A stretch of 64,000 nucleotides of DNA from positions 124,001-188,000 of the forward strand of contig OZ059896.1 of the NCBI GenBank assembly GCA_964057225.1, in the 5' to 3' direction. Positions 28,401 through 43,700 of the stretch are shown in pieces. The stretch's first letter is position 1. Each line of letters opens with the position of its first letter. Source of the DNA: Auanema rhodensis (Eukaryota > Nematoda > Chromadorea > Rhabditida > Rhabditidae). A model generated the notes under the pieces. The model was given only the letters and a program-made list of their open reading frames with translations. It had not been told where the DNA came from and searched no databases. Position numbers and translations under genes: made by a program.

Positions 28401-29655
28401 ATACCAAGTGCACATCATGTGTACATTTAATTAGCATAAATTAAAGTTCACGTAAATTTCAAAGTCATGGTTACCATGCACCAATGTCAATAAAAATTTG
28501 TTTTTAGACTAATATGGACATGGGGAATCTAATTTTGAAAACCGCATCTCTTCATCTTTCACGTGAAGCGAGTTACATACCAAGTGCACATCACGTGTAC
28601 ATTTAATTAGCATAAATTAAAGTTCACGTAAATTTCAAAGTCATGGTTACCATGCACCAATATCAATAAAAATTTGTTTTTAGACTAATATGGACATGGG
28701 GAATCTAATTTTGAAAACCGCATCTCTTCATCTTTCACGTGAAGCGAGTTACATACCAAGTGCACATCACGTGTACATTTAATTAGCATAAATTAAAGTT
28801 CACGTAAATTTCAAAGTCATGGTTACCATGCACCAATATCAATAAAAATTTGTTTTTAGACTAATATGGACATGGGGAATCTAATTTTGAAAACCGCATC
28901 TCTTTATCTTTCACGTGAAGCGAGTTACATACCAAGTGCACATCACGTGTACATTTAATTAGCATAAATTAAAGTTCACGTAAATTTCAAAGTCATGGTT
29001 ACCATGCACCAATGTCAATAAAAATTTGTTTTTAGACTAATATAGACATGGGGAATCTAATTTTGAAAACCGCATCTCTTCATCTTTCACGTGAAGCGAG
29101 TTACATACCAAGTGCACATCACGTGTACATTTAATTAGCATAAATTAAAGTTCACGTAAATTTCAAAGTCATGGTTACCATGCACCAATATCAATAAAAA
29201 TTTGTTTTTAGACTAATATGGACATGGGGAATCTAATTTTGAAAACCGCATCTCTTTATCTTTCACGTGAAGCGAGTTACATACCAAGTGCACATCACGT
29301 GTACATTTAATTAGCATAAATTAAAGTTCACGTAAATTTCAAAGTCATGGTTACCATAAACCAATATCAATAAAAATTTGTTTTTAGACTAATATGGACA
29401 TGGGGAGTCTAATTTTGAAAACCGCATCTCTTTATCTTTCACGTGAAGCGAGTTACATACCAAGTGCACATCACGTGTACATTTAATTAGCATAAATTAA
29501 AGTTCACGTAACTTTCAAAGTCATGGTTACCATGCACCAATATCAATAAAAATTTGTTTTTAGACTAATATGGACATGGGGAATCTAATTTTGTAAACCG
29601 CATCTCTTTATCTTTCACGTGAAGCGAGTTACATACCAAGTGCACATCACGTGTA

Positions 29656-30007
29656 CATTTAATTAGCATAAATTAAAGTTCACGTAAATTTCAAAGTCAT
29701 GGTTACCATAAACCAATATCAATAAAAATTTGTTTTTAGACTAATATGGACATGGGGAGTCTAATTTTGAAAACCGCATCTCTTTATCTTTCACGTGAAG
29801 CGAGTTACATACCAAGTGCACATCACGTGTACATTTAATTAGCATAAATTAAAGTTCACGTAACTTTCAAAGTCATGGTTACCATGCACCAATATCAATA
29901 AAAATTTGTTTTTAGACTAATATGGACATGGGGAATCTAATTTTGAAAACCGCATCTTTTCATCTTTCACGTGAAGCGAGTTACATACCAAGTGCACATC
30001 ACGTGTA
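29656..30007. repeat. Extra and hybrid monomers in unit B (unequal-exchange footprint)
   Basis: Unit A reads X (17,214), W (17,390), Z (17,566). X carries ATAAACC+GAGTCT, W carries GTAACTTTC+TTGTAAACC, and Z carries CTTTTCATC. Unit B reads X (29,304), W (29,480), X again (29,656) and then a hybrid (29,832). The hybrid has W's c33 on the left but Z's GAAAACC and CTTTTCATC on the right. The exchange point therefore lies between monomer positions 33 and 115 (29,864-29,946). Confidence 0.85.
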
Positions 30008-30359
30008 CATTTAATTAGCATAAATTAAAGTTCACGTAAATTTCAAAGTCATGGTTACCATGCACCAATATCAATAAAAATTTGTTTTTAGACTAATATG
30101 GACATGGGGAATCTAATTTTGAAAACCGCATCTCTTTATCTTTCACGTGAAGCGAGTTACATACCAAGTGCACATCACGTGTACATTTAATTAGCATAAA
30201 TTAAAGTTCACGTAAATTTCAAAGTCATGGTTACCATGCACCAATATCAATAAAAATTTGTTTTTAGACTAATTTGGACATGGGGAATCTAATTTTGAAA
30301 ACCGCATCTCTTTATCTTTCACGTGAAGCGAGTTACATACCAAGTGCACATCACGTGTA

Positions 30360-30517
30360 CATTTAATTAGCATAAATTAAAGTTCACGTAAATTTCAAAG
30401 TCATGGTTACCATAAACCAATATCAATAAAAATTTGTTTTTAGACTAATATGGACATGGGGAATCTAATTTTGAAAACCGCATCTCTTTATCTTTCACGT
30501 GAAGATTGTAAATTGTA
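30360..30517. repeat. 158-bp short monomer, copy 6
   Basis: Counterpart of copy 3 but 12,266 bp downstream, one monomer (176 bp) more than the other pairs. This locates an extra monomer in the second unit between copies 5 and 6. Confidence 0.95.
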
Positions 30518-33157
30518 CATTTAATTAGCATAAATTAAAGTTCACGTAACTTTCAAAGTCATGGTTACCATGCACCAATATCAATAAAAATTTGTTTTTA
30601 GACTAATATGGACATGGGGAATCTAATTTTGTAAACCGCATCTCTTTATCTTTCACGTGAAGCGAGTTACATACCAAGTGCACATCACGTGTACATTTAA
30701 TTAGCATAAATTAAAGTTCACGTAAATTTCAAAGTCATGGTTACCATGAACCAATATCAATAAAAATTTGTTTTTAGACTAATATGGACATGGGGAATCT
30801 AATTTTGAGAACCGCATCTCTTTATCTTTCACGTGAAGCGAGTTACATACCAAGTGCACATCACGTGTACATTTAATTAGCATAAATTAAAGTTCACGTA
30901 AATTTCAAAGTCATGGTTACCATGCACCAATATCAATAAAAATTTGTTTTTAGACTAATATGGACATGGGGAATCTAATTTTGAAAACCGCATCTCTTTA
31001 TCTTTCACGTGAAGCGAGTTACATACCAAGTGCACATCACGTGTACATTTAATTAGCATAAATTAAAGTTCACGTAAATTTCAAAGTCATGGTTACCATA
31101 AACCAATATCAATAAAAATTTGTTTTTAGACTAATATGGACATGGGGAGTCTAATTTTGAAAACCGCATCTCTTTATCTTTCACGTGAAGCGAGTTACAT
31201 ACCAAGTGCACATCACGTGTACATTTAATTAGCATAAATTAAAGTTCACGTAACTTTCAAAGTCATGGTTACCATGCACCAATATCAATAAAAATTTGTT
31301 TTTAGACTAATATGGACATGGGGAATCTAATTTTGAAAACCGCATCTCTTCATCTTTCACGTGAAGCGAGTTACATACCAAGTGCACATCACGTGTACAT
31401 TTAATTAGCATAAATTAAAGTTCACGTAAATTTCAAAGTCATGGTTACCATGCACCAATATCAATAAAAATTTGTTTTTAGACTAATATGGACATGGGGA
31501 ATCTAATTTTGAAAACCGCATCTCTTTATCTTTCACGTGAAGCGAGTTACATACCAAGTGCACATCACGTGTACATTTAATTAGCATAAATTAAAGTTCA
31601 CGTAAATTTCAAAGTCATGGTTACCATGCACCAATATCAATAAAAATTTGTTTTTAGACTAATATGGACATGGGGAATCTAATTTTGAAAACCGCATCTC
31701 TTCATCTTTCACGTGAAGCGAGTTACATACCAAGTGCACATCACGTGTACATTTAATTAGCATAAATTAAAGTTCACGTAAATTTCAAAGTCATGGTTAC
31801 CATGCACCAATATCAATAAAAATTTGTTTTTAGACTAATATGGACATGGGGAATCTAATTTTGAAAACCGCATCTCTTTATCTTTCACGTGAAGCGAGTT
31901 ACATACCAAGTGCACATCACGTGTACATTTAATTAGCATAAATTAAAGTTCACGTAAATTTCAAAGTCATGGTTACCATGCACCAATATCAATAAAAATT
32001 TGTTTTTAGACTAATATGGACATGGGGAATCTAATTTTGAAAACCGCATCTCTTTATCTTTCACGTGAAGCGAGTTACATACCAAGTGCACATCACGTGT
32101 ACATTTAATTAGCATAAATTAAAGTTCACGTAAATTTCAAAGTCATGGTTACCATGCACCAATATCAATAAAAATTTGTTTTTAGACTAATATGGACATG
32201 GGGAATCTAATTTTGAAAACCGCATCTCTTTATCTCTCACGTGAAGCGAGTTACATACCAAGTGCACATCACGTGTACATTTAATTAGCATAAATTAAAG
32301 TTCACGTAAATTTCAAAGTCATGGTTACCATGCACCAATATCAATAAAAATTTGTTTTTAGACTAATATGGACATGGGGAGTCTAATTTTGAAAACCGCA
32401 TCTCTTTATCTTTCACGTGAAGCGAGTTACATACCAAGTGCACATCACGTGTACATTTAATTAGCATAAATTAAAGTTCACGTAACTTTCAAAGTCATGG
32501 TTACCATGCACCAATATCAATAAAAATTTGTTTTTAGACTAATATGGACATGGGGAATCTAATTTTGAAAACCGCATCTCTTTATCTTTCACGTGAAGCG
32601 AGTTACATACCAAGTGCACATCACGTGTACATTTAATTAGCATAAATTAAAGTTCACGTAAATTTCAAAGTCATGGTTACCATGAACCAATATCAATAAA
32701 AATTTGTTTTTAGACTAATATGGACATGGGGAATCTAATTTTGAAAACCGCATCTCTTTATCTTTCACGTGAAGCGAGTTACATACCAAGTGCACATCAC
32801 GTGTACATTTAATTAGCATAAATTAAAGTTCACGTAAATTTCAAAGTCATGGTTACCATGAACCAATATCAATAAAAATTTGTTTTTAGACTAATATGGA
32901 CATGGGGAATCTAATTTTGAAAACCGCATCTCTTTATCTTTCACGTGAAGCGAGTTACATACCAAGTGCACATCACGTGTACATTTAATTAGCATAAATT
33001 AAAGTTCACGTAAATTTCAAAGTCATGGTTACCATGCACCAATATCAATAAAAATTTGTTTTTAGACTAATATGGACATGGGGAATCTAATTTTGAAAAC
33101 CGCATCTCTTTATCTTTCACGTGAAGCGAGTTACATACCAAGTGCACATCACGTGTA

Positions 33158-35973
33158 CATTTAATTAGCATAAATTAAAGTTCACGTAAATTTCAAAGTC
33201 ATGGTTACCATGCACCAATATCAATAAAAATTTGTTTTTAGACTAATATGGACATGGGGAATCTAATTTTGAAAACCGCATCTCTTTATCTCTCACGTGA
33301 AGCGAGTTACATACCAAGTGCACATCACGTGTACATTTAATTAGCATAAATTAAAGTTCACGTAAATTTCAAAGTCATGGTTACCATGCACCAATATCAA
33401 TAAAAATTTGTTTTTAGACTAATATGGACATGGGGAGTCTAATTTTGAAAACCGCATCTCTTTATCTTTCACGTGAAGCGAGTTACATACCAAGTGCACA
33501 TCACGTGTACATTTAATTAGCATAAATTAAAGTTCACGTAACTTTCAAAGTCATGGTTACCATGCACCAATATCAATAAAAATTTGTTTTTAGACTAATA
33601 TGGACATGGGGAATCTAATTTTGAAAACCGCATCTCTTTATCTCTCACGTGAAGCGAGTTACATACCAAGTGCACATCACGTGTACATTTAATTAGCATA
33701 AATTAAAGTTCACGTAAATTTCAAAGTCATGGTTACCATGCACCAATATCAATAAAAATTTGTTTTTAGACTAATATGGACATGGGGAATCTAATTTTGA
33801 AAACCGCATCTCGTTATCTTTCACGTGAAGCGAGTTACATACCAAGTGCACATCACGTGTACATTTAATTAGCATAAATTAAAGTTCACGTAAATTTCAA
33901 AGTCATGGTTACCATGCACCAATATCAATAAAAATTTGTTTTTAGACTAATATGGACATGGGGAATCTAATTTTGAAAACCGCATCTCTTTATCTTTCAC
34001 GTGAAGCGAGTTACATACCAAGTGCACATCACGTGTACATTTAATTAGCATAAATTAAAGTTCACGTAAATTTCAAAGTCATGGTTACCATGAACCAATA
34101 TCAATAAAAATTTGTTTTTAGACTAATATGGACATGGGGAATCTAATTTTGAAAACCGCATCTCTTTATCTTTCACGTGAAGCGAGTTACATACCAAGTG
34201 CACATCACGTGTACATTTAATTAGCATAAATTAAAGTTCACGTAAATTTCAAAGTCATGGTTACCATGCACCAATATCAATAAAAATTTGTTTTTAGACT
34301 AATATGGACATGGGGAATCTAATTTTGAAAACCGCATCTCTTTATCTCTCACGTGAAGCGAGTTACATACCAAGTGCACATCACGTGTACATTTAATTAG
34401 CATAAATTAAAGTTCACGTAAATTTCAAAGTCATGGTTACCATGAACCAATATCAATAAAAATTTGTTTTTAGACTAATATGGACATGGGGAATCTAATT
34501 TTGAAAACCGCATCTCTTTATCTTTCACGTGAAGCGAGTTACATACCAAGTGCACATCACGTGTACATTTAATTAGCATAAATTAAAGTTCACGTAAATT
34601 TCAAAGTCATGGTTACCATGCACCAATATCAATAAAAATTTGTTTTTAGACTAATATGGACATGGGGAATCTAATTTTGAAAACCGCATCTCTTTATCTT
34701 TCACGTGAAGCGAGTTACATACCAAGTGCACATCACGTGTACATTTAATTAGCATAAATTAAAGTTCACGTAAATTTCAAAGTCATGGTTACCATGAACC
34801 AATATCAATAAAAATTTGTTTTTAGACTAATATGGACATGGGGAATCTAATTTTGAAAACCGCATCTCTTTATCTTTCACGTGAAGCGAGTTACATACCA
34901 AGTGCACATCACGTGTACATTTAATTAGCATAAATTAAAGTTCACGTAAATTTCAAAGTCATGGTTACCATGCACCAATATCAATAAAAATTTGTTTTTA
35001 GACTAATATGGACATGGGGAATCTAATTTTGAAAACCGCATCTCTTTATCTCTCACGTGAAGCGAGTTACATACCAAGTGCACATCACGTGTACATTTAA
35101 TTAGCATAAATTAAAGTTCACGTAAATTTCAAAGTCATGGTTACCATGCACCAATATCAATAAAAATTTGTTTTTAGACTAATATGGACATGGGGAGTCT
35201 AATTTTGAAAACCGCATCTCTTTATCTTTCACGTGAAGCGAGTTACATACCAAGTGCACATCACGTGTACATTTAATTAGCATAAATTAAAGTTCACGTA
35301 ACTTTCAAAGTCATGGTTACCATGCACCAATATCAATAAAAATTTGTTTTTAGACTAATATGGACATGGGGAATCTAATTTTGAAAACCGCATCTCTTTA
35401 TCTCTCACGTGAAGCGAGTTACATACCAAGTGCACATCACGTGTACATTTAATTAGCATAAATTAAAGTTCACGTAAATTTCAAAGTCATGGTTACCATG
35501 CACCAATATCAATAAAAATTTGTTTTTAGACTAATATGGACATGGGGAATCTAATTTTGAAAACCGCATCTCGTTATCTTTCACGTGAAGCGAGTTACAT
35601 ACCAAGTGCACATCACGTGTACATTTAATTAGCATAAATTAAAGTTCACGTAAATTTCAAAGTCATGGTTACCATGCACCAATATCAATAAAAATTTGTT
35701 TTTAGACTAATATGGACATGGGGAATCTAATTTTGAAAACCGCATCTCTTTATCTTTCACGTGAAGCGAGTTACATACCAAGTGCACATCACGTGTACAT
35801 TTAATTAGCATAAATTAAAGTTCACGTAAATTTCAAAGTCATGGTTACCATGAACCAATATCAATAAAAATTTGTTTTTAGACTAATATGGACATGGGGA
35901 ATCTAATTTTGAAAACCGCATCTCTTTATCTTTCACGTGAAGCGAGTTACATACCAAGTGCACATCACGTGTA
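33158..35973. repeat. Higher-order repeat with 1,760-bp (10-monomer) interval
   Basis: A six-monomer segment at 33,158-34,213 recurs at 34,918-35,973. Linked variants keep their order: TATCTCTCAC (33,292/35,052), GAGTCT (33,436/35,196), GTAACTTTC with a second TATCTCTCAC (33,644/35,404), TCGTTATC (33,813/35,573), and GAACC (about 34,092/35,852). A related but incomplete version of the first three monomers starts at 32,102. Confidence 0.8.
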
Positions 35974-37733
35974 CATTTAATTAGCATAAATTAAAGTTCA
36001 CGTAAATTTCAAAGTCATGGTTACCATGAACCAATATCAATAAAAATTTGTTTTTAGACTAATATGGACATGGGGAATCTAATTTTGAAAACCGCATCTC
36101 TTTATCTTTCACGTGAAGCGAGTTACATACCAAGTGCCCATCACGTGTACATTTAATTAGCATAAATTAAAGTTCACGTAAATTTCAAAGTCATGGTTAC
36201 CATGCACCAATATCAATAAAAATTTGTTTTTAGACTAATATGGACATGGGGAATCTAATTTTGAAAACCGCATCTCCTCATCTTTCACGTGAAGCGAGTT
36301 ACATACGAAGTGCACATCACGTGTACATTTAATTAGCATAAATTAAAGTTCACGTAAATTTCAAAGTCATGGTTACCATGCACCAATATCAATAAAAATT
36401 TGTTTTTAGACTAATATGGACATGGGGAATCTAATTTTGAAAACCGCATCTCTTCATCTTTCACGTGAAGCGAGTTACATACCAAGTGCACATCACGTGT
36501 ACATTTAATTAGCATAAATTAAAGTTCACGTAAATTTCAAAGTCATGGTTACCATGCACCAATATCAATAAAAATTTGTTTTTAGACTAATATGGACATG
36601 GGGAATCTAATTTTGAAAACCGCATCTTTTTATCTTTCACGTGAAGCGAGTTACATACCAAGTGCACATCACGTGTACATTTAATTAGCATAAATTAAAG
36701 TTCACGTAAATTTCAAAGTCATGGTTACCATGCACCAATGTCAATAAAAATTTGTTTTTAGACTAATATGGACATGGGGAATCTAATTTTGAAAACCGCA
36801 TCTCTTCATCTTTCACGTGAAGCGAGTTACATACCAAGTGCACATCACGTGTACATTTAATTAGCATAAATTAAAGTTCACGTAAATTTCAAAGTCATGG
36901 TTACCATGCACCAATATCAATAAAAATTTGTTTTTAGACTAATATGGACATGGGGAATCTAATTTTGAAAACCGCATCTCTTCATCTTTTACGTGAAGCG
37001 AGTTACATACCAAGTGCACATCACGTGTACATTTAATTAGCATAAATTAAAGTTCACGTAAATTTCAAAGTCATGGTTACCATGCACCAATATCAATAAA
37101 AATTTGTTTTTAGACTAATATGGACATGGGGAATCTAATTTTGAAAACCGCATCTCGTTATCTTTCACGTGAAGCGAGTTACATACCAAGTGCACATCAC
37201 GTGTACATTTAATTAGCATAAATTAAAGTTCACGTAAATTTCAAAGTCATGGTTACCATGCACCAATGTCAATAAAAATTTGTTTTTAGACTAATATGGA
37301 CATGGGGAATCTAATTTTGAAAACCGCATCCCTTCATCTTTCACGTGAAGCGAGTTACATACCAAGTGCACATCACGTGTACATTTAATTAGCATAAATT
37401 AAAGTTCACGTAAATTTCAAAGTCATGGTTACCATGCACCAATATCAATAAAAATTTGTTTTTAGACTAATATGGACATGGGGAATCTAATTTTGAAAAC
37501 CGCATCTCTTCATCTTTCACGTGAAGCGAGTTACATACCAAGTGCACATCACGTGTACATTTAATTAGCATAAATTAAAGTTCACGTAAATTTCAAAGTC
37601 ATGGTTACCATGCACCAATATCAATAAAAATTTGTTTTTAGACTAATATGGACATGGGGAATCTAATTTTGAAAACCGCATCTCTTTATCTTTCACGTGA
37701 AGCGAGTTACATACCAAGTGCACATCACGTGTA

Positions 37734-40700
37734 CATTTAATTAGCATAAATTAAAGTTCACGTAAATTTCAAAGTCATGGTTACCATGCACCAATATCAA
37801 TAAAAATTTGTTTTTAGACTAATATGGACATGGGGAATCTAATTTTGAAAACCGCATCTCTTCATCTTTCACGTGAAGCGAGTTACATACCAAGTGCACA
37901 TCACGTGTACATTTAATTAGCATAAATTAAAGTTCACGTAAATTTCAAAGTCATGGTTACCATGAACCAATATCAATAAAAATTTGTTTTTAGACTAATA
38001 TGGACATGGGGAATCTAATTTTGAAAACCGCATCTCTTTATCTTTCACGTGAAGCGAGTTACATACCAAGTGTACATCACGTGTACATTTAATTAGCATA
38101 AATTAAAGTTCACGTAAATTTCAAAGTCATGGTTACCATGAACCAATATCAATAAAAATTTGTTTTTAGACTAATATGGACATGGGGAATCTAATTTTGA
38201 AAACCGCATCTCTTTATCTTTCACGTGAAGCGAGTTACATACCAAGTGCACATCACGTTTACATTTAATTAGCATAAATTAAAGTTCACGTAAATTTCAA
38301 AGTCATGGTTACCATGCACCAATGTCAATAAAAATTTGTTTTTAGACTAATATGGACATGGGGAATCTAATTTTGAAAACCGCATCTCTTCATCTTTCAC
38401 GTGAAGCGAGTTACATACCAAGTGCACATCACGTGTACATTTAATTAGCATAAATTAAAGTTCACGTAAATTTCAAAGTCATGGTTACCATGCACCAATA
38501 TCAATAAAAATTTGTTTTTAGACTAATATGGACATGGGGAATCTAATTTTGAAAACCGCATCTCTTCATCTTTCACGTGAAGCGAGTTACATACCAAGTG
38601 CACATCACGTGTACATTTAATTAGCATAAATTAAAGTTCACGTAAATTTCAAAGTCATGGTTACCATGCACCAATATCAATAAAAATTTGTTTTTAGACT
38701 AATATGGACATGGGGAATCTAATTTTGAAAACCGCATCTCTTTATCTTTCACGTGAAGCGAGTTACATACCAAGTGCACATCACGTGTACATTTAATTAG
38801 CATAAATTAAAGTTCACGTAAATTTCAAAGTCATGGTTACCATGCACCAATGTCAATAAAAATTTGTTTTTAGACTAATATGGACATGGGGAATCTAATT
38901 TTGAAAACCGCATCTCTTCATCTTTCACGTGAAGCGAGTTACATACCAAGTGCACATCACGTGTACATTTAATTAGCATAAATTAAAGTTCACGTAAATT
39001 TCAAAGTCATGGTTACCATGCACCAATGTCAATAAAAATTTGTTTTTAGACTAATATGGACATGGGGAATCTAATTTTGAAAACCGCATCTCTTCATCTT
39101 TCACGTGAAGCGAGTTACATACCAAGTGCACATCACGTGTACATTTAATTAGCATAAATTAAAGTTCACGTAAATTTCAAAGTCATGGTTACCATGCACC
39201 AATATCAATAAAAATTTGTTTTTAGACTAATATGGACATGGGGAATCTAATTTTGAAAACCGCATCTCTTCATCTTTCACGTGAAGCGAGTTACATACCA
39301 AGTGCACATCACGTGTACATTTAATTAGCATAAATTAAAGTTCACGTAAATTTCAAAGTCATGGTTACCATGAACCAATATCAATAAAAATTTGTTTTTA
39401 GACTAATATGGACATGGGGAATCTAATTTTGAAAACCGCATCTCTTTATCTTTCACGTGAAGCGAGTTACATACCAAGTGCCCATCACGTGTACATTTAA
39501 TTAGCATAAATTAAAGTTCACGTAAATTTCAAAGTCATGGTTACCATGCACCAATATCAATAAAAATTTGTTTTTAGACTAATATGGACATGGGGAATCT
39601 AATTTTGAAAACCGCATCTCTTCATCTTTCACGTGAAGCGAGTTACATACCAAGTGCACATCACGTGTACATTTAATTAGCATAAATTAAAGTTCACGTA
39701 AATTTCAAAGTCATGGTTACCATGAACCAATATCAATAAAAATTTGTTTTTAGACTAATATGGACATGGGGAATCTAATTTTGAAAACCGCATCTCCTTA
39801 TCTTTCACGTGAAGCGAGTTACATACCAAGTGCACATCACGTGTACATTTAATTAGCATAAATTAAAGTTCACGTAAATTTCAAAGTCATGGTTACCATG
39901 CACCAATGTCAATAAAAATTTGTTTTTAGACTAATATGGACATGGGGAATCTAATTTTGAAAACCGCATCTCTTTATCTTTCACGTGAAGCGAGTTACAT
40001 ACCAAGTGCCCATCACGTGTACATTTAATTAGCATAAATTAAAGTTCACGTAAATTTCAAAGTCATGGTTACCATGCACCAATATCAATAAAAATTTGTT
40101 TTTAGACTAATATGGACATGGGGAATCTAATTTTGAAAACCGCATCTCTTTATCTTTCACGTGAAGCGAGTTACATACCAAGTGCACATCACGTGTACAT
40201 TTATTTAGCATAAATTAAAGTTCACGTAAATTTCAAAGTCATGGTTACCATGCACCAATGTCAATAAAAATTTGTTTTTAGACTAATATGGACATGGGGA
40301 ATCTAATTTTGAAAACCGCATCTCTTCATCTTTCACGTGAAGCGAGTTACATACCAAGTGCACATCACGTGTACATTTAATTAGCATAAATTAAAGTTCA
40401 CGTAAATTTCAAAGTCATGGTTACCATGCACCAATATCAATAAAAATTTGTTTTTAGACTAATATGGACATGGGGAATCTAATTTTGAAAACCGCATCTC
40501 TTCATCTTTCACGTGAAGCGAGTTACATACCAAGTGCACATCACGTGTACATTTAATTAGCATAAATTAAAGTTCACGTAAATTTCAAAGTCATGGTTAC
40601 CATGCACCAATATCAATAAAAATTTGTTTTTAGACTAATATGGACATGGGGAATCTAATTTTGAAAACCGCATCTCTTTATCTTTCACGTGAAGCGAGTT

Positions 40701-43700
40701 ACATACCAAGTGCACATCACGTGTACATTTAATTAGCATAAATTAAAGTTCACGTAAATTTCAAAGTCATGGTTACCATGCACCAATATCAATAAAAATT
40801 TGTTTTTAGACTAATATGGACATGGGGAATCTAATTTTGAAAACCGCATCTCTTCATCTTTCACGTGAAGCGAGTTACATACCAAGTGCACATCACGTGT
40901 ACATTTAATTAGCATAAATTAAAGTTCACGTAAATTTCAAAGTCATGGTTACCATGAACCAATATCAATAAAAATTTGTTTTTAGACTAATATGGACATG
41001 GGGAATCTAATTTTGAAAACCGCATCTCTTTATCTTTCACGTGAAGCGAGTTACATACCAAGTGTACATCACGTGTACATTTAATTAGCATAAATTAAAG
41101 TTCACGTAAATTTCAAAGTCATGGTTACCATGAACCAATATCAATAAAAATTTGTTTTTAGACTAATATGGACATGGGGAATCTAATTTTGAAAACCGCA
41201 TCTCTTTATCTTTCACGTGAAGCGAGTTACATACCAAGTGCACATCACGTTTACATTTAATTAGCATAAATTAAAGTTCACGTAAATTTCAAAGTCATGG
41301 TTACCATGCACCAATGTCAATAAAAATTTGTTTTTAGACTAATATGGACATGGGGAATCTAATTTTGAAAACCGCATCTCTTCATCTTTCACGTGAAGCG
41401 AGTTACATACCAAGTGCACATCACGTGTACATTTAATTAGCATAAATTAAAGTTCACGTAAATTTCAAAGTCATGGTTACCATGCACCAATATCAATAAA
41501 AATTTGTTTTTAGACTAATATGGACATGGGGAATCTAATTTTGAAAACCGCATCTCTTCATCTTTCACGTGAAGCGAGTTACATACCAAGTGCACATCAC
41601 GTGTACATTTAATTAGCATAAATTAAAGTTCACGTAAATTTCAAAGTCATGGTTACCATGCACCAATATCAATAAAAATTTGTTTTTAGACTAATATGGA
41701 CATGGGGAATCTAATTTTGAAAACCGCATCTCTTTATCTTTCACGTGAAGCGAGTTACATACCAAGTGCACATCACGTGTACATTTAATTAGCATAAATT
41801 AAAGTTCACGTAAATTTCAAAGTCATGGTTACCATGCACCAATGTCAATAAAAATTTGTTTTTAGACTAATATGGACATGGGGAATCTAATTTTGAAAAC
41901 CGCATCTCTTCATCTTTCACGTGAAGCGAGTTACATACCAAGTGCACATCACGTGTACATTTAATTAGCATAAATTAAAGTTCACGTAAATTTCAAAGTC
42001 ATGGTTACCATGCACCAATGTCAATAAAAATTTGTTTTTAGACTAATATGGACATGGGGAATCTAATTTTGAAAACCGCATCTCTTCATCTTTCACGTGA
42101 AGCGAGTTACATACCAAGTGCACATCACGTGTACATTTAATTAGCATAAATTAAAGTTCACGTAAATTTCAAAGTCATGGTTACCATGCACCAATATCAA
42201 TAAAAATTTGTTTTTAGACTAATATGGACATGGGGAATCTAATTTTGAAAACCGCATCTCTTCATCTTTCACGTGAAGCGAGTTACATACCAAGTGCACA
42301 TCACGTGTACATTTAATTAGCATAAATTAAAGTTCACGTAAATTTCAAAGTCATGGTTACCATGAACCAATATCAATAAAAATTTGTTTTTAGACTAATA
42401 TGGACATGGGGAATCTAATTTTGAAAACCGCATCTCTTTATCTTTCACGTGAAGCGAGTTACATACCAAGTGTACATCACGTGTACATTTAATTAGCATA
42501 AATTAAAGTTCACGTAAATTTCAAAGTCATGGTTACCATGAACCAATATCAATAAAAATTTGTTTTTAGACTAATATGGACATGGGGAATCTAATTTTGA
42601 AAACCGCATCTCTTTATCTTTCACGTGAAGCGAGTTACATACCAAGTGCACATCACGTTTACATTTAATTAGCATAAATTAAAGTTCACGTAAATTTCAA
42701 AGTCATGGTTACCATGCACCAATGTCAATAAAAATTTGTTTTTAGACTAATATGGACATGGGGAATCTAATTTTGAAAACCGCATCTCTTCATCTTTCAC
42801 GTGAAGCGAGTTACATACCAAGTGCACATCACGTGTACATTTAATTAGCATAAATTAAAGTTCACGTAAATTTCAAAGTCATGGTTACCATGCACCAATA
42901 TCAATAAAAATTTGTTTTTAGACTAATATGGACATGGGGAATCTAATTTTGAAAACCGCATCTCTTCATCTTTCACGTGAAGCGAGTTACATACCAAGTG
43001 CACATCACGTGTACATTTAATTAGCATAAATTAAAGTTCACGTAAATTTCAAAGTCATGGTTACCATGCACCAATATCAATAAAAATTTGTTTTTAGACT
43101 AATATGGACATGGGGAATCTAATTTTGAAAACCGCATCTCTTTATCTTTCACGTGAAGCGAGTTACATACCAAGTGCACATCACGTGTACATTTAATTAG
43201 CATAAATTAAAGTTCACGTAAATTTCAAAGTCATGGTTACCATGCACCAATGTCAATAAAAATTTGTTTTTAGACTAATATGGACATGGGGAATCTAATT
43301 TTGAAAACCGCATCTCTTCATCTTTCACGTGAAGCGAGTTACATACCAAGTGCACATCACGTGTACATTTAATTAGCATAAATTAAAGTTCACGTAAATT
43401 TCAAAGTCATGGTTACCATGCACCAATGTCAATAAAAATTTGTTTTTAGACTAATATGGACATGGGGAATCTAATTTTGAAAACCGCATCTCTTCATCTT
43501 TCACGTGAAGCGAGTTACATACCAAGTGCACATCACGTGTACATTTAATTAGCATAAATTAAAGTTCACGTAAATTTCAAAGTCATGGTTACCATGCACC
43601 AATATCAATAAAAATTTGTTTTTAGACTAATATGGACATGGGGAATCTAATTTTGAAAACCGCATCTCTTCATCTTTCACGTGAAGCGAGTTACATACCA

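Larger units (their letters stand above)
7570..31925. repeat. Large higher-order repeat: two tandem units of about 12.1-12.3 kb
   Basis: Unit A (7,570-19,659; 12,090 bp) is followed directly by unit B (19,660-31,925; 12,266 bp). Diagnostic variants match at a constant offset of 12,090. Examples are CTAAATTT 7,851/19,941, a63>g 8,160/20,250, AATAAG 8,520/20,610, CAAATTC near 9,011/21,101, CATCATG 11,416/23,506 and GTGAATTTT 14,427/26,517. After the extra monomer near 29,656 the offset becomes 12,266 and matching continues to about 32,101. Very few private differences were seen, for example 18,019 in A and the GAGAACC variant near 30,808 in B. The duplication is therefore recent relative to divergence among neighbouring monomers. 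Confidence 0.93.
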
